This document shows positions 1 to 7,905 of a DNA stretch of 25,792 nt, one piece after another (within the stretch, counting starts at the first letter, position 1; every line of letters begins with the position of its first letter). This DNA comes from CAYRIY01 sp964424335 (GTDB taxonomy: Bacteria > Bacillota > Limnochordia > DTU080 > RSA5). Below the pieces are notes generated by a model. It saw only the letters and a program-made list of their open reading frames with translations, searched no databases and was not told the origin of the DNA. Made by a program: the position numbers and the translations under genes. The DNA is taken from contig CAYRIY010000050.1 in the NCBI GenBank assembly GCA_964424335.1, forward strand, positions 1 through 25,792. Reading direction: 5' to 3'.

Positions 1-2
1 TT

Positions 3-2399
3 GCACGGACTGGCGGAACGTGGATTGCCGTCGGCGCCTTGCCCGAGCAAATCATCGGGGACGGCGCCGAGGAACTGTCTGCCGAGATTTCCGCAGCTCA
101 TCGCCTGGGGCTTATCAAACACATCGAGAAGGCGGCAGACTTGCCGGATGCTTTGGCCGCGTGCGCGCGCCTGGTCGACGCTCCCGTGCCGACGTTGCTC
201 AGGAAGGTCGGCGATGCGCACATTCTTTATGTTCCGGCAGCATTTCCATGCGCAACGGTTCATCACAATCGCACGACCCAGGCCCTTCGTTACGAATTCA
301 ATCCCGAGTCGTACGCACGCACGATGCGCGTATCGGTCCAAGGTGTGAGCGGCCGACCCGAACTTTGGGACGTGATGACCGGCAGTCGACGGCCGCTTGA
401 GGTGAAATACGAAGACGGATGCGCCCTGGTCGATGTGACCTTCGACTCTGGTCCGGCAGCTTTGGTTGTTTGGCCCGGCGGCGAATCCTCCAAGGCGGCG
501 GAGGTGGAGCAAGGAGACATCGGGCGCGGCAGCGACTCCGAAGCGATCCTGCACGAGTTTCCCGAGGAATGGATTGCCGAAATCGAGCCAACGCTCGACA
601 ATCGATACGGAGATTTCAACAAGCCTGACGATCCTAGCCGCGTGCCTCCGGAGACTTGGTTTTTCCGGCACCGCATGCTCTCCGAAAGCGGATCGTCTGC
701 TTCCGGCGCCGAGTCGACCGGGGAAGGCCATAAGCGCGTTCAGGCAACGTTTGGCACGTACGGTCGCTGGATCGGTCCGCTTCCCGAGGGGGAGCTTCCC
801 GCTCCCAGCGAGCTTCCAGATGAGGACGCCGCGGACGCCTCCGGGTGGCGCGACGCCGTCTATTCGCTCTCGCGCGGAGTGCCATACGACCCGATTCATT
901 ACAACACGTTGGGGCCCAAGGGACACGTACCGGAGGAGTTCTGCCGATTCGGCCGCGTGAAGAAGGGCGAATCTGTCCAGTTCTGCACGCGCGTGCGATT
1001 GGGTCATGAGCAAAGCGGGCCCCTTCACCTCGCACTCGCGGCGCCTGCGGCAAAAGCCGTCTGGGTGAACGGAGAAGAGATCGAGATGCCGGGAGAAGGG
1101 TACCTAGCGATGGTCCCGGTGCGGCTCGTTGCGGGCGAGAACGTGTTGGTTTGGCGTCTGACGGCAGAGAGCGATGTGTCCGACCTTCGCAGTTACTGGG
1201 CATTGATCAGGCGCCCGGACGCGTTCGCGCGGCCTGAGTGGATCACGTCCGACGATGAGGCGCGGCGCGACTCTATGCTCCGTTTCTCCGCCACGTGCCA
1301 CCTGCCGTTCGATCCCGTTGCGGCCACGCTGCAATTGGGCGCCGACGCGCCGGCCCGCATCTTGGTGAACGGGATCGAGGCGGGTCGGCAAGGGGGATTT
1401 GACCCGTACTACACGACGGAACGGGTGCAGCCGTACGAAGTCGACACGCTAAGGCGCGGCCCCAATGAGATTGTGATTGAGGCTCAAGACCTCGGACGCA
1501 GGTGCTCAATTCTGGTTGACGCCCTCGTCAAAGGTCCGGATGGACAGGAGATCTCGATTGTGAGCGGGGAGGACTGGCAGGTGTGCCGCGACGACGGTCC
1601 GAGCGGACCCGTCCGGCTCAGGCGACGACAGTGGGTGGATCCTGCGTGGTCACACCTTTGGCGCCGCCCCCATCCACTTCCGGGCGCGATGTGGATCGAG
1701 GAGCGGGAGGCGCCGGATGTCGTCGTGCCTGTGACGCCGGACGCATTTATGCCCAAAGGTCGCATCGAGGAGTTTCAATGGATTCTGCCTCCTGGGGCAG
1801 AGCGCGCGGCGATTCCCGTCTCCGGCGAGGCCCAGCTTTGGGTGGATGGCGAAGAGGTCGAGATCGAGCGTGCGGAGGCGCAAACCGATGGGGCGGGCCC
1901 TGGCTGCTTGCTTTACAAAGCGGCGTTGCCGCGTCCAGACGGGCTAAAGCGCATTGCCACGCTGCGGGTGAAACCGCTTGATGGGCGGACCGGGGGAGCA
2001 ATTTTCTCAGGGCCGATCCGCTATGAGTGCACGGCAGGCTCGATTGCCCTGGGCGATTGGACCGAGCAAGGCCTTGACGCATACTCCGGCGCGGTGCGTT
2101 ACTTCGGGAGCTTTGACGTAGAGACGCCGAGGCCCGAGGGGCGAATGACGCTCGACCTAGGGAGCGTGAGGGGGACGGTGGAGGTGCGCGTCAACGGTGT
2201 GCCGGTCGGTGTGAGGGTTCTCGCGCCATATCGTTTCGATGTGACCGACGCCGTTCGCTTGGGGGAAAACCGCTTAGAGATCCTTGTCTGCAATACCTTG
2301 GGGCCCTACCTGAAGGCGGCAAGTCCGACTCCGTACATCTTTCCTGGTCAAGAGAGATCGGGCGTGTTTGGCCCGGTGCGGCTTTACGTCTCCGTTTGA
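3..2399 (+). CDS. GH106/alpha-L-rhamnosidase-like glycoside hydrolase, C-terminal part (5' truncated by window)
   Basis: The frame is open to the left edge, so the gene begins outside the window and the TTG at 39 is not a credible start; about 798 residues are visible. Near visible residues 119-126 is PELWDVMTG, the linker motif I associate with GH106-type rhamnosidases just after the catalytic barrel. Beta-rich segments typical of carbohydrate-binding sandwiches follow, with repeated patterns such as VWVNGEEIEM, ILVNGIEAG and LWVDGEEVEI. The last 110 residues form a GH2-like jelly roll with VRVNGVPVGVRVLAPYRFDV and a closing GENRLEILVCNTLG. The catalytic acids would lie upstream, so substrate cannot be judged. 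Role inferred: release of rhamnose or a similar sugar from plant or microbial glycans. It faces convergently the gene at 2491. It could also be an unassigned GH2-clan hydrolase. Confidence 0.6.
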   Translation, partial: ARTGGTWIAVGALPEQIIGDGAEELSAEISAAHRLGLIKHIEKAADLPDALAACARLVDAPVPTLLRKVGDAHILYVPAAFPCATVHHNRTTQALRYEFNPESYARTMRVSVQGVSGRPELWDVMTGSRRPLEVKYEDGCALVDVTFDSGPAALVVWPGGESSKAAEVEQGDIGRGSDSEAILHEFPEEWIAEIEPTLDNRYGDFNKPDDPSRVPPETWFFRHRMLSESGSSASGAESTGEGHKRVQATFGTYGRWIGPLPEGELPAPSELPDEDAADASGWRDAVYSLSRGVPYDPIHYNTLGPKGHVPEEFCRFGRVKKGESVQFCTRVRLGHEQSGPLHLALAAPAAKAVWVNGEEIEMPGEGYLAMVPVRLVAGENVLVWRLTAESDVSDLRSYWALIRRPDAFARPEWITSDDEARRDSMLRFSATCHLPFDPVAATLQLGADAPARILVNGIEAGRQGGFDPYYTTERVQPYEVDTLRRGPNEIVIEAQDLGRRCSILVDALVKGPDGQEISIVSGEDWQVCRDDGPSGPVRLRRRQWVDPAWSHLWRRPHPLPGAMWIEEREAPDVVVPVTPDAFMPKGRIEEFQWILPPGAERAAIPVSGEAQLWVDGEEVEIERAEAQTDGAGPGCLLYKAALPRPDGLKRIATLRVKPLDGRTGGAIFSGPIRYECTAGSIALGDWTEQGLDAYSGAVRYFGSFDVETPRPEGRMTLDLGSVRGTVEVRVNGVPVGVRVLAPYRFDVTDAVRLGENRLEILVCNTLGPYLKAASPTPYIFPGQERSGVFGPVRLYVSV

Positions 2400-2428
2400 A
2401 CATCCGATTAGCTTTGCGTCCAAGTGGG

Positions 2429-2468
2429 TGTCACCTCCATAGTCCGCTAGCGGTCCATGGAGGTGACA
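2429..2468. repeat. Nested inverted repeat between convergent genes (candidate bidirectional terminator)
   Basis: TGTCACCTCCAT (2429-2440) is the perfect reverse complement of ATGGAGGTGACA (2457-2468). Inside lies a second perfect palindrome, CCGCTAGCGG (2444-2453). It sits between the stop of the rightward glycosidase (2399) and the stop of the leftward P-loop gene (2491). No T-run follows on either strand, so it is not a standard intrinsic terminator. Confidence 0.6.
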
Positions 2469-2490
2469 TTTACGCTGGATAACGCTGCTT

Positions 2491-3849
2491 CTATTGGCGT
2501 ACTTTCGGTACGATGCGTTCGTCCAAGAGCTTTTCGAGATTGCTCCCTTCGAGCTCTTTCAACTCGTAATGCACCCGCGTCGAGGGCTTGTTGAGGTCAA
2601 GGAGTCGGCCGAGGTTGATGGGCGTCCCGATGATCACTGCATCGGCCGATGTCTTGTTGATCGTCTCCTCGAGCTCTCGCATTTGGGTGTCGCCATACCC
2701 CATAGCCGGCAAGAGGGCGTCCAGATGGTCGTACTTGCGGAAGACATCCCGCAGTGAACCGGTGGCAAAGGGCCGCGGGTCCACGAGGGTGGCGCCCAAC
2801 TGTTTGGCCGCGATCACCCCGGCGCCGTAGGCCATCTCGCCATGGGTCAGCGTCGGTCCGTCCTCTACGACGATCACGCGCTTTCCATGGACGGCAGACG
2901 GGTCGTCGACGGTGATCGGCGAGGCCGCCAAGATCACGTGCGCCCCGGGATTTTCGGCCCGGATGCTCGCAACCACGGCGTCGACTTGCTCCTGCGACGC
3001 AGAGTCGACCTTGTTCACAACGACGACGTCGGCCATGCGGAGGTTGGTTTCACCGGGGTGGTACGCGGTTTCGTGCCCGGGGCGGAGCGGATCGGCCACC
3101 GTAATGAGCAAATCACAATGGTAGAACGGGTAATCGTTATTCCCACCGTCCCACAGGAGCACGTCGGCTTCGGCTTGCGCCTGTTCCAGAATCTTCGCGT
3201 AATCGACACCGGCGTAGACGACGTTGCCCCGGTCGATATGGGGCTCGTACTCCTCGCGTTCCTCGATCGTGCAGCGGTGCTTTTCAAGGTCGCTATGGTC
3301 GGCGAACCGCTGCACGACTTGCTCCTCCAAGTTGCCGTAGGGCATCGGGTGGCGGACCACCACGACTTTGAGGCCCTTTTGGGTCAGTATCTCCGCAACT
3401 TTACGGGTGGTCTGACTTTTGCCGGCCCCGGTGCGGACGGCGGTGATCCCGATCACCGGCACGTTCGCCTGCAACATCGTGCTGTTAGGGCCGAGCAATC
3501 GAAAGTCGGCGCCGCAGGCCATGGCGAGGGAGGCGCGGTGCATCACGTACTCATGAGAGACGTCGCTGTACGCAAAGACGACTTCATCGACCTTTTCGGT
3601 GCGAACAAGATCGGCAAGGTCCTCTTCGGCGACGATGGGAATGCCTTCAGGATATGCCGGTCCGGCCAGCGAAGCGGGGTAGACCCGGCCTTCGATATCG
3701 GGGATCTGCGTCGCGGTAAAGGCGACGACGTGGTAATTCGGATTTCCTCGATAGTAAACGTTGAAATTGTGAAAGTCTCTGCCGGCCGCCCCCATGATCA
3801 CGACTCTGCGCGGGTTTGACGAACCGGGTTTCGTATCTACCGGTGACAT
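2491..3849 (-). CDS. Cyclic 2,3-diphosphoglycerate synthetase-like P-loop GTPase/ligase family protein
   Basis: 452 residues, close to the roughly 460 of archaeal cyclic 2,3-diphosphoglycerate synthetase. The N-terminal part (residues 15-120) is Rossmann-like with VVIMGAAGRDFHNFN, then VVAFTATQIPDIEGRVYP. A P-loop-like AVRTGAGKSQTTR lies at 137-149, followed by VVVRHPMPYGNLEEQVVQRF and a VVVVNKVDS element recalling the NKxD base-recognition motif of G proteins. Bacterial homologues are widespread and their product is unproven; no other osmolyte gene is nearby. ATG at 3847-3849 follows GGGAG with suitable spacing. It is last in a leftward run whose upstream neighbour ends 82 nt away. Family is likely; reaction in this organism is inference. 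Confidence 0.75.
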   Translation of the reverse strand: MSPVDTKPGSSNPRRVVIMGAAGRDFHNFNVYYRGNPNYHVVAFTATQIPDIEGRVYPASLAGPAYPEGIPIVAEEDLADLVRTEKVDEVVFAYSDVSHEYVMHRASLAMACGADFRLLGPNSTMLQANVPVIGITAVRTGAGKSQTTRKVAEILTQKGLKVVVVRHPMPYGNLEEQVVQRFADHSDLEKHRCTIEEREEYEPHIDRGNVVYAGVDYAKILEQAQAEADVLLWDGGNNDYPFYHCDLLITVADPLRPGHETAYHPGETNLRMADVVVVNKVDSASQEQVDAVVASIRAENPGAHVILAASPITVDDPSAVHGKRVIVVEDGPTLTHGEMAYGAGVIAAKQLGATLVDPRPFATGSLRDVFRKYDHLDALLPAMGYGDTQMRELEETINKTSADAVIIGTPINLGRLLDLNKPSTRVHYELKELEGSNLEKLLDERIVPKVRQ

Positions 3850-3931
3850 GGCATGCTCCCTTCGACGGTTCGAGTGTACAAAGACTACTTGATTGGCTAA
3901 TCAGATGCCCTCGTCCTTCATTGGTTTGGCG

Positions 3932-5116
3932 CTATTGGTTCTTGATTGTTTCGATCAAGGTTGAATAGAGGATTTGGAACCTCAGTTCGTCGAGGGCTTC
4001 CTCTTCGTTGTTCCAGGTGGCCGAGACGCAAGCAAAGGCGCCGTCTTCCTTTTCGAGCCATGTGGTGAAGTTGAGCGCGCCCGGTTCGGAGCCGCCTTTG
4101 TAAGCCACTCTGGACCAATCTGCGGGATTGGTCAATCCGGGATTGATCCCCATGAGTTCCAAGTGCCGCACTGCGCCCATCAACCCGCAGAGTTCCCGCG
4201 TGGTGAGGTACCACTCGATGTCGAGCGCTACGGGACCACCGGCAAAAACGTCAGGTCCGGGGAGTGGGAGATTTCGCAATTCGCCCAGCAGCGCGCGGCG
4301 CCCGTCCGCGTCAGCCTGGCGAAACCGATCGAGCGCCTCCGAGTTTTGCGGGTTTTTGAGCGTCGAGGCCTCGCGCGTCGTCAGCAGCGGTACATTGCGG
4401 GGCGAGAACATCTCGATGAACTCTCGACCGACGATCGAGATCAGCGCGTCCGTCGCAGTGTTGTCGCTGATCGAGATCATATTGGTCGCCAAAGTGTGGA
4501 GTGTGACGGGGGAACCGATCGGCCATTCCTGCATGACGCCCGAGGGGATGCTCCGCCAAGACTCCTCGAGCCGCACCACGTCGTCCCAGGCAAGTTCGCC
4601 GAGTTGCACCTTGGTTTCGAGCGCGGCAAGCACGGCCAGTTTAAACGCAGAGCCGACTGCAAGCGGAAGGTCGGGCTCGATGGCAGCGAGTTCGCCCACG
4701 TTGGAGAGGACGATGAGGCTCACCTGTCCCGGCAGCTCCTTAAAGCCTTCGATGGCTTCGCTCAGGCCGGACGATCGCAACCTGGGCGGCTGAAAGAAGA
4801 TCCCGATGATCCTGCCCTGATCGTCGAGGGCGATGGTGGTCGGGACGTCGCCGCCTTCATATTCGGCAAGGTACGACCCGCCGTATGGACTCACGCCTTG
4901 AAAAGCGCCCAGACTTCCGGTCACCTGGTCGATCACACGGTCCAGTTGGGTGAGCGTGATCTGATCCAAGAAGAGCGGCGCAAACCACGATTCGGACAGT
5001 TCATCGGCCGTGAGGAGCCGCTCGAGGGCGGTTTCCGGCGTGATGTCGGCCTCGTTTGCGACGGCCGCCTGGGTCAAAAGCAGCGCGATGAGGATGAATA
5101 GGATCGTTCGTTTCAT
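3932..5116 (-). CDS. Exported class A beta-lactamase-fold serine hydrolase with LpqF/ORF12-like N-terminal domain
   Basis: 394 residues with a signal peptide (about 1-20, ending AAVA). Residues 30-110 form a small alpha/beta domain resembling the extra N-terminal domain of clavulanate-cluster ORF12 and mycobacterial LpqF. The second domain has the serine-hydrolase motifs in order: S156-A-F-K159 (SxxK), S217-D-N219 (SDN) and K340-G-G342 (KTG equivalent, with Gly for Thr). An acid occurs at E197 (VMQEWPIGS), near where the class A general base lies. The class and envelope location are clear; whether it hydrolyses beta-lactams or acts as an esterase or peptidase is not. ATG at 5114-5116 follows TAGGTG. 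The next gene upstream ends 69 nt away on the same strand, so they are probably cotranscribed. Confidence 0.75.
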   Translation of the reverse strand: MKRTILFILIALLLTQAAVANEADITPETALERLLTADELSESWFAPLFLDQITLTQLDRVIDQVTGSLGAFQGVSPYGGSYLAEYEGGDVPTTIALDDQGRIIGIFFQPPRLRSSGLSEAIEGFKELPGQVSLIVLSNVGELAAIEPDLPLAVGSAFKLAVLAALETKVQLGELAWDDVVRLEESWRSIPSGVMQEWPIGSPVTLHTLATNMISISDNTATDALISIVGREFIEMFSPRNVPLLTTREASTLKNPQNSEALDRFRQADADGRRALLGELRNLPLPGPDVFAGGPVALDIEWYLTTRELCGLMGAVRHLELMGINPGLTNPADWSRVAYKGGSEPGALNFTTWLEKEDGAFACVSATWNNEEEALDELRFQILYSTLIETIKNQ

Positions 5117-5185
5117 GCGTGAGACACCTACTTTTCCATCAATGAGGTGAACGAGATCGTTGCGCTGACGAATGCTCCACGTGCA

Positions 5186-6313
5186 CTAAAGGGACTCGGC
5201 GGCGTTGGCGATCCCGATGGCTTCGCGGACGATGCGCGGGTAAAGCGCCCCGAGCGGTTCGTCTCGATCATCGTACAGTTTGGCGATGCGCTCCCACAAC
5301 GTTTCAAATCGAACATATCCGAGCGCGTGCATGTGGTCGATCACGTGCTCTGCGATCGCGCGGTACGTTTCGGACGTCTCGGCGTCGCGCACGTGCAATA
5401 AATATGCTGCCCAGGACATGTACTCATTGAAAACGGCAGAGGGCTCGTCGGTCAAGGCGCCGGCGCGCCATACTGCGACGTTTGCGAACACGCGATTGAC
5501 GATGCGAATGTACCTGTCCGTCATTCTGTTCACGTAATGTCGTGCGGCGCCGGCAAAGATTTCGCCTTGCGGAACGCTGCGTCCTCCGACAGTCCGATCG
5601 CCGTCGATGAGCCCGGTTGCGGGTACAAAGAGGACGATCTCGCTGTAGCCATCTCCCGTGAAATTGTGGGAGAATCCGGAGACTGAGAGCGTCGGTGAAA
5701 CGATGACGCGAATCGCGTCGTGAGATACCGCGGGAAACTGGGCATCGAGCCAGGCCTTGATTCGTTCGAATTGCGTCTGCTGCCTAAGCCCGCCCACGAG
5801 CGCGTCGTAGTGGTCGCGGCGCCCATCGAAGAAGGCCTCAAAGCCGCTCTCCGCCGCAAAGGCCTCGATTGTGCTCATGTGAGGAGCGAGCAGCTCGAGC
5901 GATGATGGAAGCTCGTGCGGCAGAGCGCGCTCAAGGCGCGAGTCGCGCAACGTATAGGCGAAAATCCCGCTCAGCTCTTGGATGCTCGCTGTGCGGAGGA
6001 GGTCCCTCACATTTGAGACTGCGGCGTGACTTGAGTAGGGGAGAAAAGCCGCCACTTGGTCCGCCGCTTGATCGACGCCTTCGCGACCGGCGATCGCTGC
6101 GATTGTGCCGAGCAGTTCAAAGCTCTTTGACACTTCGGTTATGACGCGTCCCCGATGGCCTTCGACGTACGCCGCAGTAAAAGGGGAATCCCATGCGACC
6201 GATGACAATTCAGGTTTCGGCGACGTCACCCACAAAGCCCAACCCGCAATCACCGACAGCGCGATGGACAATACGACTAACTTGATGCGATCCCGACGGC
6301 TTGAACGAGGCAT
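5186..6313 (-). CDS. Membrane-anchored protein, possibly DUF4932-related (inactive metallopeptidase-like?)
   Basis: 375 residues. One hydrophobic segment at about 10-29 follows arginine-rich PRSSRRDRIK, giving a signal anchor with the bulk outside the cytoplasm. The remainder is mostly helical. The block with ARHYVNRMTDRY followed some 35 residues later by VFNEYMSWAAYLL recalls the order of the HExxHxxVN and NEY motifs in DUF4932-type putative metallopeptidases, but the first His-Glu pair is absent here. I do not recognise it with certainty. Start ATG at 6311-6313 follows GGAAGAGG. The 207-nt upstream gap contains two short hairpins. It probably forms a transcription unit with the beta-lactamase-fold gene. 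Confidence 0.45.
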   Translation of the reverse strand: MPRSSRRDRIKLVVLSIALSVIAGWALWVTSPKPELSSVAWDSPFTAAYVEGHRGRVITEVSKSFELLGTIAAIAGREGVDQAADQVAAFLPYSSHAAVSNVRDLLRTASIQELSGIFAYTLRDSRLERALPHELPSSLELLAPHMSTIEAFAAESGFEAFFDGRRDHYDALVGGLRQQTQFERIKAWLDAQFPAVSHDAIRVIVSPTLSVSGFSHNFTGDGYSEIVLFVPATGLIDGDRTVGGRSVPQGEIFAGAARHYVNRMTDRYIRIVNRVFANVAVWRAGALTDEPSAVFNEYMSWAAYLLHVRDAETSETYRAIAEHVIDHMHALGYVRFETLWERIAKLYDDRDEPLGALYPRIVREAIGIANAAESL

Positions 6314-6363
6314 GCAGAAGGCCTCTTCCTATATGATCTCGTCACACCTGGAACTTCGCTGAC

Positions 6364-6467
6364 GGGCAGGCCGCGTCCTGCCCTCACGCGGGCGGGGGAA
6401 CCCACGGATTCGAGATCAACGTCGCTAAACAAGAAAGAACCCGGGGAGCGTCCTATCTGTCGATAGG
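6364..6467 (-). other. Two small hairpins in the 207-nt gap upstream of the membrane-anchored gene
   Basis: GGGCAGG/CCTGCCC (6364-6370 and 6377-6383, 6-nt loop) and CCTATC/GATAGG (6452-6457 and 6462-6467, TGTC tetraloop) are perfect. They lie between the stop of the barrel-like gene at 6521 and the start at 6313. Neither has a T-run. They could be terminator-like, mRNA-stabilising or part of a 5' leader; nothing decides between these. Confidence 0.4.
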
Positions 6468-6520
6468 CGAGCTGCCGCCGGGCGCCGTGATTTCGAGGCT
6501 CTTATTTGGTTATTGCGCTA

Positions 6521-7030
6521 TTAGAAGAAGTAGCCGGCCCCAAACCAAGTGGATGAGGCGTTCTCCTTCGTTGCCAGGGTCGTATCAGCGCCGACGTGGA
6601 GGGCAAAGGACTCGGTAAGTGAGAAACTAACCTCCGCGCTCGCCTTCACGCCGATGCCAGGATCGCCCAGCACGCTTTGCGCACCGATCCAACCCACCAC
6701 GTTTGCGGTCGAAGCGAGCGGTATCGCGCGCCAGACGCCGACTTCGATCAACTGCGATTTAGCCCCGCTCGTAGCGGACTCGTACTCTCCGTACCAGCCT
6801 TGCATGTACCCTTGCCAAAGGGAGAACTCGAGCAAATTGTCGGTGCTGAACATGATGCCAAGGGCAAGGGTCGGGGTGAGATCGAGCTGACCGTAGAGGT
6901 AGTTGTACGATGCCCCGTCCTTATTGAGGACGCCAAAGCCCAAATACTGATCTGCATGTGCGGGGGCGACGCTCACACCAACGAGCAGGACGATGGCAAT
7001 CAAGGCCGCTGAAACGTGATTTCTCTTCAA
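6521..7030 (-). CDS. Small outer-membrane beta-barrel-like protein, paralogue 1 (TTG start)
   Basis: 169 residues from a TTG at 7028-7030, which sits six nucleotides after AGGAGG; the longer frames beginning with ATG at 7045 or 7066 have no ribosome site. This start gives KRNHVSAALIAIVLLVGVSV as a signal peptide ending APAHA. The mature part alternates aromatic and glycine residues in short amphipathic strands, contains IEVGVWRAIPL, GWIGAQS and GADTTL, and ends YFF, the C-terminal aromatic signal of outer-membrane barrels. It matches the upstream neighbour throughout (IEVGVWRA-PL, GADTTL, WxGxGxxF), so the two are tandem duplicates. The size suggests eight strands. No specific ligand can be named. 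Confidence 0.65.
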   Translation of the reverse strand: MKRNHVSAALIAIVLLVGVSVAPAHADQYLGFGVLNKDGASYNYLYGQLDLTPTLALGIMFSTDNLLEFSLWQGYMQGWYGEYESATSGAKSQLIEVGVWRAIPLASTANVVGWIGAQSVLGDPGIGVKASAEVSFSLTESFALHVGADTTLATKENASSTWFGAGYFF

Positions 7031-7145
7031 GTTTCTCCTCCTCATGTCAAAAGTTTGCACGTGCATTTTGCCAGAGTGAGGATTTCGAGGCCAAAATTGT
7101 CCGTCCTGCCGTTTTTAGAAGCGTCGCCCAGAAATAATTATTCGA

Positions 7146-7652
7146 TTAGAAGTAGAGTCCGACTCCGACCCACGTAGAGGTCGAATTCTCGTTCTTCAGC
7201 AGCGTGGTGTCTGCCCCGGCGAACAACGCGAATGAGCTCGCGAGGGGGACGGTTACCTCTGCGCCGCCTTGGGCCCAAACGGCCGAACCTCCAAGATCGC
7301 TCTTGGCGCCGATCCAACCCGTGACCTCGATCGTCTCTGAGAGGGGCATCGCACGCCAGACGCCGACCTCGATGGTCTGACCGGAACCGGCGGTCGCCAG
7401 CTCGATCTCACCGTAGAAACCCTGGGTCACACCGTACCAGGCGCTGAGTACCAACGGATGATCGGCGGCGTACTCGAACGCTCCGACCAGCGTCGGGGTG
7501 ATGTCCACTTCACCGTAGAAATAGGTGTGTGAATCTCCCTTGTGCATCTCTACGCCCACCGAGATGAGGGACGCGGCTTGGGCCGGCGCAGCGCTCGGCG
7601 CGAGCACCAGTGCGACGGCTAGGACCAACGCAACGAGTGAAACCTTCTTCAT
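7146..7652 (-). CDS. Small outer-membrane beta-barrel-like protein, paralogue 2
   Basis: 168 residues. The signal peptide is clear (KKVSLVALVLAVALVLAPSA, cut near AQA). The rest is strand-rich, with FYGEVDITPTL, FYGEIELATAG, IEVGVWRAMPL, GWIGAKS and GADTTLLKN, and ends VGVGLYF with the terminal phenylalanine expected for BAM-assembled barrels. ATG at 7650-7652 follows AGGAGG at eight nucleotides. It is the first gene of the leftward run and has its own promoter-like sequence at 7696-7725. It diverges from the sugar ABC operon, so a role in sugar entry is conceivable, but an eight-strand barrel is small for a porin. Confidence 0.65.
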   Translation of the reverse strand: MKKVSLVALVLAVALVLAPSAAPAQAASLISVGVEMHKGDSHTYFYGEVDITPTLVGAFEYAADHPLVLSAWYGVTQGFYGEIELATAGSGQTIEVGVWRAMPLSETIEVTGWIGAKSDLGGSAVWAQGGAEVTVPLASSFALFAGADTTLLKNENSTSTWVGVGLYF

Positions 7653-7695
7653 TTTTGCTTCCTCCTATCATTTCCAGCAATGCCAGGCATCCACC

Positions 7696-7725
7696 ATTGT
7701 AGTCTGAGCGCGGCGCAATCTTCAA
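7696..7725 (-). promoter_or_regulatory. Sigma70-like promoter for the tandem barrel genes
   Basis: On the minus strand TTGAAG (7720-7725), an 18-bp spacer and TACAAT (7696-7701) match the consensus well. Transcription would start near 7689, about 37 nt before the ATG. Confidence 0.55.
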
Positions 7726-7751
7726 GCCTAAACCAACTTTTGAATCGAAAA

Positions 7752-7809
7752 GTGATCGGTATCACCGGATCGACCTTTCGAAGTCGAAATAACAATTGAT
7801 TTGTATCAA
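7752..7809. promoter_or_regulatory. Twin operator-like inverted repeats TGATnnGTATCA
   Basis: GTGATCGGTATCAC (7752-7765) and TTGATTTGTATCAA (7796-7809) share the core TGATnnGTATCA with dyad arms TGAT/ATCA. Their centres are 44 bp apart, close to four helical turns. Both lie upstream of the sugar-binding-protein gene and downstream of the divergent barrel promoter. The second copy overlaps a candidate -35 (TTGATT, 7796-7801) paired with CAGAAT (7819-7824) at 17 bp. A cooperative repressor site is inferred; the regulator is not in the window. Confidence 0.5.
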
Positions 7810-7905
7810 CGACATGAGCAGAATGCGACTGGTTGTAGAGGGATCGCTACACATGCTTCGAATGTTCTAGCTGTAGTGTGTGCATTTTGGTGGAGGTGGA
7901 ACTCC

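Noticed and set aside
2842..3819. 325-codon rightward frame opposite the P-loop gene
   Set aside because: It is antisense to a gene with clear P-loop motifs and a ribosome site; its composition (Arg, His, Val, Asp rich) is that of a mirror frame in GC-rich DNA.
3974..5101. 375-codon rightward frame opposite the serine hydrolase
   Set aside because: The opposite strand has a signal peptide and ordered SxxK, SDN and KGG motifs; this frame has no recognisable domain.
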